From NCBI GenBank assembly GCA_044374195.1, contig JBILOY010000003.1:62001-126000 (forward strand): a stretch of 64,000 nt of DNA, read 5' to 3'. Each line of letters opens with the position of its first letter. The first letter of the stretch is position 1. Shown here in pieces: positions 16,158-24,569 of this stretch. The notes beneath the pieces were generated by a model. That model worked only from the letters and a program-made list of their open reading frames with translations. It ran no database searches and was not told the origin of the DNA. The translations under genes and the position numbers were made by a program. The DNA comes from CAIKZY01 sp044374195. GTDB taxonomy: Bacteria > Actinomycetota > Actinomycetes > S36-B12.

Positions 16158-17354
16158 TTGACTCATGCGATGGAACATCAGCAGGCAGGCATATTGCGGC
16201 CCATCCGGACCAGGACAACCTGGGTTACCTATCTACTGATGGGTGCCTATGGCGCTTGGGTCTACGCCTTCGGAGCCACGCGCGCGTCACTATCGAATGA
16301 GCAAGGGATTTCTCTCACGATGGCCGGGCTTTACGGCACGGCGATTGCGTTGGGACTCGTTGTCATGTCCGGACTCAATGCCAAGGTCGCGGGCCGACTC
16401 GGGCGCGGAGGGAGCATGCGCCTTGGGTCGGTAACTGTCATCGTTGGCATCCTGATCATCACCAGTGGTCTTCCCTTCGCAGTCACACTCACCGGTACCT
16501 TCGTCGCCGCATGCGGTGGTGCGCTTGCTGTTTCGGGGGTGAGCGCATTTGTTAGTGCCCAGCAAGGACTCGCTGCGCCGGCGGCCTTATCCGAGGCAAG
16601 CGCGATAGCAGCGATCGCCAGTTTCATCGGGCCAGTGGTCGCGGGAGTGTGCGTAGCGATCGGCTGGGGTTGGCGCCCTGCACTCTGGACCGTCGCGCTG
16701 TGCTTTCTCCTTGTCGAGATTCTTCGTGGCCGAAACGTCCGCGAGTACGACGGGCAGGGAGATGCCCGTGAACTTCCGAGCAAGGTTCGAGATCTGCCGA
16801 GACTTTTCTGGTGGACGGCGCTCACCATGCTCCCCGCCGCGGGGATTGAATACTGCCTGGCGCTGTGGAGCACTGATTACCTGAAAGAACGCGGTGGACT
16901 AGGCGGGGGCGCCGAGCAGGCTGCCCTGGTCAGTATCGTGATCGGACTCTTGATTGGCAGGGTCGTCGGCAGTCGTATAGCCGAACGGATGAACCCGGAG
17001 CGACTCCTCATTGGTGCTTTCGCACTCAGCGGACTGGCATTCCTGGTCGTGTGGTCCATTCCCAATGTCGCTCTGATGTTGATTTTTCTGGTCATCACGG
17101 GTTGCGGAGTCGGCTTGCATTGGCCCTTGGCCATAGGCCGATCCATTCGTAGCGCGCCGCAATTCGCTGATCGAGCTTCCGGAACGGGCACGATGGCCGC
17201 GGGAATCGCCGTGATGATTGCTCCATTTGCACTCGGCGCACTCGCAGATGGATTCGGACTTCAATGGGCATTCCTCATTGTTCCCGTCTTGGCGGTTCTA
17301 GGAGTTGCCCTGGTGGCTTGGCGCCCGGTTCCGATGTTGGTGGCTTCGCAATAG
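16158..17354 (+). CDS. Major facilitator superfamily transporter
   Basis: A 398-residue membrane protein with about 12 hydrophobic segments and a short central cytoplasmic loop (RGRNVREYDGQGDARELPSKVRDLPR). The basic loop between helices 2 and 3 (KVAGRLGRGGSMRLGS) is the usual MFS signature position. The substrate is unknown; the family includes drug and anion transporters. The TTG start at 16158 has GGAG 6 bp upstream; an ATG at 16170 is the alternative but is badly spaced from it. The gene interrupts the whiB/ATPase-pair neighbourhood seen elsewhere. Confidence 0.8.
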   Translation: MTHAMEHQQAGILRPIRTRTTWVTYLLMGAYGAWVYAFGATRASLSNEQGISLTMAGLYGTAIALGLVVMSGLNAKVAGRLGRGGSMRLGSVTVIVGILIITSGLPFAVTLTGTFVAACGGALAVSGVSAFVSAQQGLAAPAALSEASAIAAIASFIGPVVAGVCVAIGWGWRPALWTVALCFLLVEILRGRNVREYDGQGDARELPSKVRDLPRLFWWTALTMLPAAGIEYCLALWSTDYLKERGGLGGGAEQAALVSIVIGLLIGRVVGSRIAERMNPERLLIGAFALSGLAFLVVWSIPNVALMLIFLVITGCGVGLHWPLAIGRSIRSAPQFADRASGTGTMAAGIAVMIAPFALGALADGFGLQWAFLIVPVLAVLGVALVAWRPVPMLVASQ

Positions 17355-17488
17355 CGGGTTGTGCACGGATCTCGACGCACACGGAGCGTTACTGCCTGAT
17401 CGAAGGGTGATGCCACGTATACCGACGCGACCGGAACTCATCGTGATCAGGCGCATTCATTCCTGGTTAGCCTGCGTGCGCCGACTGG

Positions 17489-18664
17489 CTATCCGCTGTG
17501 GGCAGCTCCTCTGACTTCAGCCAGATGATCCCCGATACCACGCAGGCCCGCCAAGTCATGAATGTCCTCTGCCATGGCCGGCATCATCGCCACCGGCACA
17601 CTCGGGTGTGCAGCGGTGAATCTCTCCGCCAGATGCCGCTGCCTTTCAGCCTGTGCCTGCCGATTCGCGTGAATACCCAGAAGCGCGGCGGTCAGATCAT
17701 GTCCGCTGTCCCCGAGTGCCTGCGCGGCGACTCGAGCGCGATCCGCGGAAAGTTCGGGTGCGTCGATGTACTGCACTCGGTTGAGGACGAGGCCTGCGAG
17801 TGGCATCGAGTCGGCCTTGAGCCGTTCAACGAAGTACGCGGCCTCGCGCAGGGCATCGGGCTCAGGTGAGGCGATAACAACGAAGCGACTGCTGGGCTCC
17901 TTTAGGAGCGTGTAGGTCTTGTCGGCTCGTTCGCGGAAACCGCCAAAAGTCGTGTCGATTGCGGCAATGAACGTGCCGACATCGGTGAGCACCTGTGTCC
18001 CGAGGATCTTGTTGAGTACACCGGTAAAGATGCCGAAGCCCATTGCGGCGATCTTCCCGATACCGCGCCCTGCAGAGCGTGCAGGTGCAGTCAGGATTCG
18101 GATGAACTTGCCGTCGAGGAAGGAGCCCAATCGCGCGGGAGCGTCGAGGAAATCGAGTGCGCTGCGCGAGGGCGGGGTGTCGACGATGATGAGATCCCAC
18201 GTGCCTTCGAGCTCCGCTCGAGCACTGAGCTGACCGAGTTTCTCCATGGCCATGTATTCCTGCGTGCCGGCGAATGACGAGGAAAGCGCTTGGTAAAAAG
18301 GGTTCTCCAGGATTTGCTTGGCGCGCTCGGGATCAGCATTCGTCTCGACGACCTCGTCGAAGGTGCGCTTCATGTCGAGCATCATCGCGTGGAGAGAACC
18401 GGTGCCATCGGCCGAATGAATGCCGACCACCTCGCGCGGAGTGTTGTCAAGGCTGGTCAGGCCGAGTGCCTGTGCGAGTCGGCGCGCCGGGTCGATGGTC
18501 AGCACGCACACCTTGCGGCCGTGCTCGGCTGCGCGAAGTGCCAGCGCGGCAGCGGTCGTCGTCTTGCCCACGCCACCAGCACCTGTGCACACCAGGATCT
18601 TGATCCCGTGGTCGGCGAGGAGGGCGTCGATATCGAGCGACGGCGCATTCTCGAACGAGGTCAT
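17489..18664 (-). CDS. Get3/ArsA-like ATPase, second of a pair
   Basis: A 391-residue deviant-P-loop ATPase with Walker A CTGAGGVGKTTTAA, switch I TIDPARRLAQALGL, the A-loop-type DTPPSRSALDFLD and a long helical insertion after it. It resembles the Rv3680-type member of the mycobacterial pair homologous to Get3. The lysine of the intradimer KGG signature is replaced (AGG), unlike its partner. The ATG at 18664 overlaps the stop of the upstream ATPase gene (ATGA), so both are made together, likely as a heteromer. No arsenite pump gene (arsB) is near, so arsenite export is not supported. Confidence 0.85.
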   Translation of the reverse strand: MTSFENAPSLDIDALLADHGIKILVCTGAGGVGKTTTAAALALRAAEHGRKVCVLTIDPARRLAQALGLTSLDNTPREVVGIHSADGTGSLHAMMLDMKRTFDEVVETNADPERAKQILENPFYQALSSSFAGTQEYMAMEKLGQLSARAELEGTWDLIIVDTPPSRSALDFLDAPARLGSFLDGKFIRILTAPARSAGRGIGKIAAMGFGIFTGVLNKILGTQVLTDVGTFIAAIDTTFGGFRERADKTYTLLKEPSSRFVVIASPEPDALREAAYFVERLKADSMPLAGLVLNRVQYIDAPELSADRARVAAQALGDSGHDLTAALLGIHANRQAQAERQRHLAERFTAAHPSVPVAMMPAMAEDIHDLAGLRGIGDHLAEVRGAAHSG

Positions 18665-19647
18665 CTCACTCCCTCGGCTCGCAGGCACGCGGCGAGTGCG
18701 TATAGACCGCCGAGGTCCACGCCCCCGGGCAGCAAGGGCAAGGTGAGATGCCGAAGACTCAACTCGTCGATGCGTTGAAGTTCGCGGCCCTCGAGAGCAA
18801 TGCGCAGTGCGTAGTCGCGGGCTTCTGCTGCCAACTCCGTGGCTAGCGGCTCAGCCTGAATTCCCACCGAGGCGAGGTCAGCCCCGATCTGCTCGAGTGG
18901 CAGCGTGCCCGCAAGTGCGGCAGCACGTTGCTCATCGGTCAGCACCGAAGGACGGGTCATATTGATAAAGACCGACCCGACGGGCAGTCCTGCTGAGGTG
19001 AGCTCTGCAATTCCGTCAATGGTCTCCTGCACGGGCATCTCCTCGAGCAAGGTCACGAGGTGCACCGCGGTGCGTGGAGATGCAATGACGCTCATCACGA
19101 GATCAGCGTGGTTGCGAATCGGGCCAACCTTGGCAAGCCCGGACATCTCGGAGTTGACGTTCAAGAACTTGGTGATGCGACCGGTCGGAGGAGCGTCGAT
19201 GACGACCGCGTCGTAATGGTTCTTCTTGTCCTCGGGTTTGCGCCTCACGACCTCGACGGCCTTGCCGGTCAGGAGGACGTCTCGAAGGCCGGGGGCGATC
19301 GTCGTAGCGAAGTCGACAGCGCCCATCTTCTTCAGAGCGGCTCCTGCGCGGCGGAGGTTGTAGAACTGCTCTAGGTAATCGAGCAGAGCCTCCTGCGGAT
19401 CGACGGCTAGAGCCCAGACCTCGCCACCATCTGGAGCCACCGCGATCATCCGCTCCTCATAGGGCAGCGGCGCCGTGTCGAAGAGTTGCGCGATGCCTTG
19501 ACGGCCCTCGACCTCCATCAGCAAGGTGCGCTTGCCACCCTGAGCGAGGGCGAGTGCCAAGGAGGCCGCCACCGTCGTTTTTCCGGTGCCCCCCTTGCCG
19601 GATACGACATGCAGGTCGACTCCAGGCCACAACTGCGCATCGCTCAC
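18661..19647 (-). CDS. Get3/ArsA-like ATPase, first of a pair
   Basis: A 328-residue ATPase with the deviant Walker A VSGKGGTGKTTVAAS (signature lysine present), a switch-type MEVEGRQGIAQLF and the IDAPPTGRITKFLNV nucleotide loop. It corresponds to Rv3679. Such pairs have been linked in mycobacteria to stress tolerance and membrane-protein handling, but the client is unsettled. It is divergent from the DUF4177 gene, with 47 bp between the starts. Confidence 0.87.
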   Translation of the reverse strand: MSDAQLWPGVDLHVVSGKGGTGKTTVAASLALALAQGGKRTLLMEVEGRQGIAQLFDTAPLPYEERMIAVAPDGGEVWALAVDPQEALLDYLEQFYNLRRAGAALKKMGAVDFATTIAPGLRDVLLTGKAVEVVRRKPEDKKNHYDAVVIDAPPTGRITKFLNVNSEMSGLAKVGPIRNHADLVMSVIASPRTAVHLVTLLEEMPVQETIDGIAELTSAGLPVGSVFINMTRPSVLTDEQRAAALAGTLPLEQIGADLASVGIQAEPLATELAAEARDYALRIALEGRELQRIDELSLRHLTLPLLPGGVDLGGLYALAACLRAEGVR

Positions 19648-19694
19648 GGAACCAGCCTATGCGCTAACCCGCGGTCACCTACTACTGTCATTCC

Positions 19695-19850
19695 ATGACG
19701 AAATGGGAATACGCCACAGTGCCGCTGCTCGTACATGCCACCAAGCAGATCCTCGACAACTGGGGTCTTGATGGCTGGGAGCTCGTTCAGGTCGTTCCGG
19801 GTCCAAACTCGGAGAACCTGATTGCCTACATGAAGCGACCGGTGGGGTGA
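19695..19850 (+). CDS. DUF4177-type small protein
   Basis: A 51-residue protein, MTKWEYATVPLLVHATKQ..., with the WEY and GWELVQVV strands of DUF4177. Near-identical short proteins sit just upstream of RidA in Streptomyces and mycobacteria, which supports a real gene despite its size. The function is unknown. The stop TGA at 19848 overlaps the GTG at 19847 that could start ridA, so it is the first gene of an operon with ridA, NUDIX and MBL genes. Confidence 0.82.
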   Translation: MTKWEYATVPLLVHATKQILDNWGLDGWELVQVVPGPNSENLIAYMKRPVG

Positions 19851-19852
19851 GC

Positions 19853-20317
19853 ATGTCAACAGTTGAGATGCGACTGACTGCCGCCGGCTATTCACTGCCC
19901 GAGGCTTCCACGCCGCTGGCCGCCTACGTTCCCGCAGTTCTTGCCGGTCGGTACGTCTACACCTCGGGTCAACTCCCCGTGATCGATGGCGAATTGATGG
20001 CAACCGGAAAGGTCGGTAACGAGATCGAGCCGGAGCAGGCCGCGGAACTCGCTGCCCGTTGCGCGCTCAATGCCATCGCGGCGATCAAGTCCGTGATCGG
20101 CGATCTCGACAAGGTGGTGCGAGTCGTAAAGGTTGTCGGGTTCGTGGCGAGCGATCCGGAGTTCTCCGGTCAGCCCGCAGTGATGAACGGAGCGAGCAAC
20201 CTGTTGCTGGAGGCATTCGGTGACGCCGGCAGGCATGCACGATCTGCTGTGGGTGTCGCTGTACTGCCTCGAAACGCGCCCGTCGAGGTCGAGATCATCG
20301 TCGAGGTAGCCGACTAG
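19853..20317 (+). CDS. RidA-family protein
   Basis: A 154-residue member of the YjgF/YER057c/UK114 (Rid) family: YVYTSGQLP, RCALNAIAAIKSVIGDLDKVVRVVKV and ARSAVGVAVLPRNAPVEVEIIVEV match the family core including the conserved arginine near residue 125-130. Canonical RidA deaminates reactive enamine/imine intermediates. The insertion relative to short RidA places it in the longer actinobacterial subgroup, whose activity is less certain. An ATG at 19853 was chosen; a GTG at 19847 is possible. Confidence 0.87.
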   Translation: MSTVEMRLTAAGYSLPEASTPLAAYVPAVLAGRYVYTSGQLPVIDGELMATGKVGNEIEPEQAAELAARCALNAIAAIKSVIGDLDKVVRVVKVVGFVASDPEFSGQPAVMNGASNLLLEAFGDAGRHARSAVGVAVLPRNAPVEVEIIVEVAD

Positions 20318-20319
20318 CT

Positions 20320-21087
20320 ATGTCAGTCGTTCGCGAGCGGGCACTCCTGCTCGCATCCGGATCACAGGAGTGGGTTCCGCCTGTTCCTCGGCCGGCGTCG
20401 ACTCTCGTGCTCATTCGCGACGGTGATGCTGGCGTCGAGACCTTCCTCATGCGTCGGCCGCTCACGATGAAGTTTGCCCCCGGGATGTCGGTGTACCCGG
20501 GCGGTGCCCTCGATAAGACCGATTTCGCGGACGCGATCACCGAAGCCCTCGATGCGGAGTTCGCCCAGGCGAACGCGGTGCGCGCAAGCGCGACGGAACG
20601 CGAGTTCCGCGCACTTCTCGCCTGTGCGATTCGTGAGACACGCGAGGAAGCCGGAGTTGATTTCGTCGATCCACGTGACGTTGTTCTCACCGATCATTGG
20701 GTGACCCCCGAACACGAGACTCGTAGATTTGATGTGCGGTTCTTCATTGCCAGGATCCCCGAGGGGCAAAACGCCTACGTGGCATCGAACGAGGCCGATC
20801 ACGCGGAGTGGATTCGCCCCACGGATGCCCTTGACCGCTACTTGCGCGATGAGCTTCCGATGCTGCGTCCGACCCTTGTGATGCTGCGCTTCCTTGCAAT
20901 GTTCGAGACCGCAGCCGATGCAATCGATGCTGCATTGAGCCGTGATGTCGTCGCTCGCATGCCGCGTGCGGTTGCTATTGGAGACAACGACCTGAGTTGG
21001 CACATCATCAATGAGCGCACCGGGGAGATCATCGAGACCGATGTAGTACCTCCAGCGCAGCTGGAGACCGGGGGTATCAGCAGGTGA
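20320..21087 (+). CDS. NUDIX hydrolase, NUDT19-like
   Basis: A 255-residue NUDIX protein. The Nudix box is split: it begins YPGGALDKTD and ends ACAIRETREEAGVDF, with an insertion of about 35 residues between the glycine part and the REtxEExG part. This split box is known from NUDT19/RP2p enzymes that hydrolyse CoA-type substrates. The catalytic RETREEAG is intact. It sits 2 bp after ridA and overlaps the MBL gene by 4 bp. Confidence 0.82.
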   Translation: MSVVRERALLLASGSQEWVPPVPRPASTLVLIRDGDAGVETFLMRRPLTMKFAPGMSVYPGGALDKTDFADAITEALDAEFAQANAVRASATEREFRALLACAIRETREEAGVDFVDPRDVVLTDHWVTPEHETRRFDVRFFIARIPEGQNAYVASNEADHAEWIRPTDALDRYLRDELPMLRPTLVMLRFLAMFETAADAIDAALSRDVVARMPRAVAIGDNDLSWHIINERTGEIIETDVVPPAQLETGGISR

Positions 21088-21896
21088 GCGGGCGCCAGAT
21101 TCCGCTGGGCGATGAAGAGGCCTGGTCAGGGGGTGTCGTCAGCGACTGGAGTACCTGTCTGCTCGCACCGAACCCTTCAGCCTGGACGCTCGAGGGCACC
21201 AACACGTGGCTACTTGCCGAGCCCGGCTCAACGGATTTTGTCGTTGTTGATCCCGGGCCCGACACCGCTGAGCATCTCGAGCGCATCGTTACCACGGTAG
21301 GCGAACGCGGCACAATCGCTCAAATCTTGCTGACCCATGGCCATGCCGATCATTCAGCCGGTGCGCTATCGCTCGCGCGCATGTGCGGCGCTCCAGTACG
21401 TGCGCTTGATCCGGAACATGTGCACGGGGGAGAGGGTCTGCACGGGGGTGAAGTCATCACCTTCGGTGACCTTGTTGTTGACGTGATCTCCACGCCGGGT
21501 CACTCAGCCGACTCACTGTCTTTCCACATCAACGGCGACTCCTCGATCTTGACCGGTGACACGGTGCTCGGCCGTGGCACCACTGTCATCGCCTGGCCGG
21601 AGGGCAAGCTCGACGAATATCTGGCAACCCTCGATGCTCTGGCCGAGACCATCAATGCTCACGACATCACGAACATCTATCCAGGGCATGGTCCATTGGT
21701 GGCTGATCCCGCCGAGAGAATTCAGTGGTACATGCAGCATCGGGCTGAGCGGCTCAGTGAGGTGCGGGCAGCACTTGATTCTGGTGCGCTAACCGCAGAC
21801 GAGGTCGTCGCCATCGTCTATGCGCAGACTCCGTCTGGCTTGCTCGGTGCCGCGAAACTCAGCGTGCAGGCACAGATGAATTACTTGAGCGCTTAG
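21084..21896 (+). CDS. MBL-fold metallo-hydrolase
   Basis: A 270-residue metallo-beta-lactamase-fold hydrolase with the metal motif LTHGHADHSAGA, then STPGHSADS, LTGDTVLG and YPGHGPLV, followed by a C-terminal helical domain similar to LACTB2-type proteins. The substrate is unknown; LACTB2-like proteins include RNases and thioesterases. The GTG at 21084 overlaps the NUDIX stop. It is convergent with crp, the stop codons sharing two bases. Confidence 0.85.
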   Translation: MSGRQIPLGDEEAWSGGVVSDWSTCLLAPNPSAWTLEGTNTWLLAEPGSTDFVVVDPGPDTAEHLERIVTTVGERGTIAQILLTHGHADHSAGALSLARMCGAPVRALDPEHVHGGEGLHGGEVITFGDLVVDVISTPGHSADSLSFHINGDSSILTGDTVLGRGTTVIAWPEGKLDEYLATLDALAETINAHDITNIYPGHGPLVADPAERIQWYMQHRAERLSEVRAALDSGALTADEVVAIVYAQTPSGLLGAAKLSVQAQMNYLSA

Positions 21897-22585
21897 CGTG
21901 CGCGGCGGCCCAAACGCTCAACGTCAAGAATCATCACCTGGCGTGACTCGAGGCGAATCCAGCCGCGCTGCGCGAAGTCAGCAAGAGCCTTATTAACGGT
22001 CTCGCGCGATGCGCCGACGAGTTGGGCGAGCTCTTCTTGGGTCATGTCGTGGGTGACGAGCAGGCCGTCGGGCGTGACCTGGCCGAACTTCTCGCCGAGA
22101 TCCATCAGGGCCTTTGCTACACGACCGGGAACATCGGAGAAGACGAGATCTGCCATGGCCTCATTGGTGCGACGAAGTCGTCGTGCCAGAGCCTGGAGCA
22201 GGGCAGAGGCAACCTCGGGGCGACCTGCGAGCCATGGGACGAGCTGCTCATGACTGAGCCCGAGAACCGTGGCATCGGTGAGTGCGGTGGCGGTAGCGCG
22301 GCGGGGGCCGGGATCGAACAGGCTGAGCTCACCGCACATCTCACCTGGGCCGAGCACCAGCATCAATGACTCGCGACCATCGGCCGAGGACTGGCCGAGC
22401 TTGACCTTGCCTTCGAGGATCACGTAGAGGCGATCTCCGTCCTGGCCCTCGGTGAAGAGTTCTTCGCCCTTGTTGACGTGGATCTCGACGAGGCTGGCCC
22501 GAAGCGCCGCGGCGCCCTCGGCATCCAGGGCGGCGAACAAGGGTGCCTGCATCAGCACGTCGTCCACTGTGACCTCCGTCATCAT
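21893..22585 (-). CDS. crp: CRP/FNR-family cAMP-type regulator (GlxR/Crp)
   Basis: A 230-residue regulator: a cyclic-nucleotide-binding domain (about 10-120, with GELSLFDPGPRRATATA as the phosphate-binding cassette, including the arginine pair) and a C-terminal helix-turn-helix (MTQEELAQLVGASRETVNKALADF). It resembles Mtb Crp (Rv3676) and C. glutamicum GlxR, global regulators of carbon metabolism. The first of two adjacent ATGs is used. It is divergent from the CoA-type NUDIX gene. Confidence 0.92.
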   Translation of the reverse strand: MMTEVTVDDVLMQAPLFAALDAEGAAALRASLVEIHVNKGEELFTEGQDGDRLYVILEGKVKLGQSSADGRESLMLVLGPGEMCGELSLFDPGPRRATATALTDATVLGLSHEQLVPWLAGRPEVASALLQALARRLRRTNEAMADLVFSDVPGRVAKALMDLGEKFGQVTPDGLLVTHDMTQEELAQLVGASRETVNKALADFAQRGWIRLESRQVMILDVERLGRRAR

Positions 22586-22662
22586 TTACTAGGTAGTCCA
22601 CATTCTTGCGCATCGCGGCTTCAAGAACCAAGCCAGGTCCCCCGCGGACGTACGCTGGGCAG

Positions 22663-23373
22663 ATGTCAGAGCGGAGCCGCACCTGGAATCGTGAGGGGAA
22701 GATCGACTCCGACGCCCTCGACGGGCTGCCCGCCTGGCTCACCCCGGTCGTCGATTGCGTTCGTGGTCTTCACTCCGACCAGCAGAAGTACGCCGTCCCG
22801 ACCGATGGCCAGGGTCGACATTCAGCAGTTCTCATCCTCTTCGGCGAGGGTCCTGATCCTGATCTGCTGCTCATCCGACGTGCAGCCCGCATGCGCGCCC
22901 ATGCCGGACAGCCGGCATTCCCAGGTGGCGCGGTCGACCCCACCGATGTTGATGCGCGTGCGGCCGCTGTGCGCGAGGCAGTCGAGGAGACCGGGCTCGA
23001 GGCCACCGGCGTTCGCATCCTGGGTCAACTCCCCGATCTGTGGCTCAGTGTCAGCGGGTTCGTCGTCACACCGGTGATCGCGTGGTGGGAGCGGCCCAGC
23101 GAGGTCTGGGCCCGTGAGCCTGAGGAAGTCGAGTCGGTAACTCGAGTGCGGATCGCCGATCTCACCAATCCGGTCAATCGCGTCAGCGTGCGGCACCCCT
23201 CGGGCTACATCGGCCCAGGCTTCCGAGTGAACGACATGCTGGTCTGGGGGTTCACGGGTGGGCTGATCGACCTGATCCTTGATCACTCCGGGCTGGCGCT
23301 GCCGTGGGATCCCACCGTCATGGTCGATCTCGACGTTGTCGCGGCAATGGACGAAGAGCCCGTGACTTCGTGA
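22663..23373 (+). CDS. NUDIX hydrolase, CoA pyrophosphatase type
   Basis: A 236-residue NUDIX enzyme with the UPF0035-like segment LLIRRAARMRAHAGQPAFPGGAVD next to an intact Nudix box ending AVREAVEETGLEA. This combination marks NudL/NUDT7-like CoA diphosphatases that cleave CoA to phosphopantetheine and 3',5'-ADP. The stop overlaps the marP GTG (GTGA). In mycobacteria nth and a thioredoxin gene lie between crp and this gene; they are absent here. Confidence 0.83.
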   Translation: MSERSRTWNREGKIDSDALDGLPAWLTPVVDCVRGLHSDQQKYAVPTDGQGRHSAVLILFGEGPDPDLLLIRRAARMRAHAGQPAFPGGAVDPTDVDARAAAVREAVEETGLEATGVRILGQLPDLWLSVSGFVVTPVIAWWERPSEVWAREPEEVESVTRVRIADLTNPVNRVSVRHPSGYIGPGFRVNDMLVWGFTGGLIDLILDHSGLALPWDPTVMVDLDVVAAMDEEPVTS

Positions 23374-24560
23374 ATCTCGTCGACTGGCTGCTCGTCGGGG
23401 CAGTGATCATGTTCGCCTGGGCCGGATGGCGGCAGGGTTTCGTCGCCGGCACACTGTCATTCGCGGGCTTCCTTGGCGCAGGGCTCGCCGCAGCCTTCTT
23501 CCTACCCCGATTCTCCACGTCTGTGACTGATTACCCCGTGCTTCGAGTCGGCATCGTGGTTATCGGCGTGATCATTGCTGCGTTTATTGGGCAATTCTTC
23601 GCCTCACTGCTTGGACGCAGGCTCCATGCCGCCATCACCTGGCGACCTGCGCGGTTGGTCGACAGCGCAGCCGGATCAGCGCTGGCGGTAATCGCACTCG
23701 CCATCATGGCCTGGATCGTGGCGAGTGCTGTTGCCTTCTTGCCGCAGTTACCGATGGCCTCCCAGATTCAGCAGTCCAGGCTGCTCGTCTTCGTCGACAC
23801 CGCAGTGCCGAATCAGGTGCGCGATGCCTTCGTCGGCCTGCGGGCCATGGTGAGCAACGCCGATGTGCCCCGTGTCTTCTCCGCATTGGGCTCCATCGCG
23901 GGCCCCGAAGTAGCAATTCCGAACCCCGCCGTGATTCTGGGCGGGGCAGTGACGGATGCGCGACCTTCTGTCGTCAAGGTCATGGGCGACACTGACGAGT
24001 GTGATCAGTCGGTGAGCGGATCCGGATTTGTCTATGCCCCGCAGCATGTCTTAACGAATGCGCATGTGGTTGCCGGAGTTACCGCGCCGGAAATCCAGGT
24101 GCGCGCATCGCAGCCGCTGCTGCAGGCCACCGTCGTGTACTTCGATCCCAAGGTCGACATAGCAGTGCTCTATGTACCTCAGCTAAGCGCGCCCGAACTC
24201 CAGTTCGCCTCCGATCCTGCTGAGTCTGGTGATGACGCAGTTGTCGCGGGATTCCCCGAAGGTGGCCCGTATGACTTCGTTCCCGCGCGAATCCGTGACT
24301 CAATTACTGCACGCGGAGATGACATCTACGGGAAGTCCGGGGTCGAGCGCGAGGTGTATTCCTTCCGTGGCACGGTTTTGCATGGCAACTCAGGAGGCCC
24401 GCTTCTCACTCCAGGTGGCGAGGTTCTCGGAATGATCTTCGCCTCGGGCACCGATGAGACCGGTTATGCGTTGACTGCAGAGCAGCTCGCGGTGCCGTCT
24501 GTGCGTGCGCTGCGCTCTAATGAGCGTGTTGCCACCGGTTCATGCCGTATTGACGACTGA
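23370..24560 (+). CDS. marP: MarP-type membrane serine protease
   Basis: A 396-residue protein with four N-terminal transmembrane helices in a CvpA-like domain (1-125) and a chymotrypsin-like protease domain facing the periplasm. The catalytic triad is visible: His232 (LTNAHVV), Asp263 (VDIAVL) and Ser341 (GNSGGP). Cys211 and a cysteine four residues from the C-terminus would form the disulfide known in MarP. In M. tuberculosis MarP maintains pH homeostasis in acid and cleaves RipA. The GTG at 23370 overlaps the NUDIX stop. Confidence 0.92.
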   Translation: MNLVDWLLVGAVIMFAWAGWRQGFVAGTLSFAGFLGAGLAAAFFLPRFSTSVTDYPVLRVGIVVIGVIIAAFIGQFFASLLGRRLHAAITWRPARLVDSAAGSALAVIALAIMAWIVASAVAFLPQLPMASQIQQSRLLVFVDTAVPNQVRDAFVGLRAMVSNADVPRVFSALGSIAGPEVAIPNPAVILGGAVTDARPSVVKVMGDTDECDQSVSGSGFVYAPQHVLTNAHVVAGVTAPEIQVRASQPLLQATVVYFDPKVDIAVLYVPQLSAPELQFASDPAESGDDAVVAGFPEGGPYDFVPARIRDSITARGDDIYGKSGVEREVYSFRGTVLHGNSGGPLLTPGGEVLGMIFASGTDETGYALTAEQLAVPSVRALRSNERVATGSCRIDD

Positions 24561-24569
24561 CTCCGAGTG

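Noticed and set aside
17489..19647. Arsenite efflux ATPase (ArsA)
   Set aside because: No arsB, arsR or arsenic-binding cysteine triad; the context and sequence fit the actinobacterial Get3-like pair.
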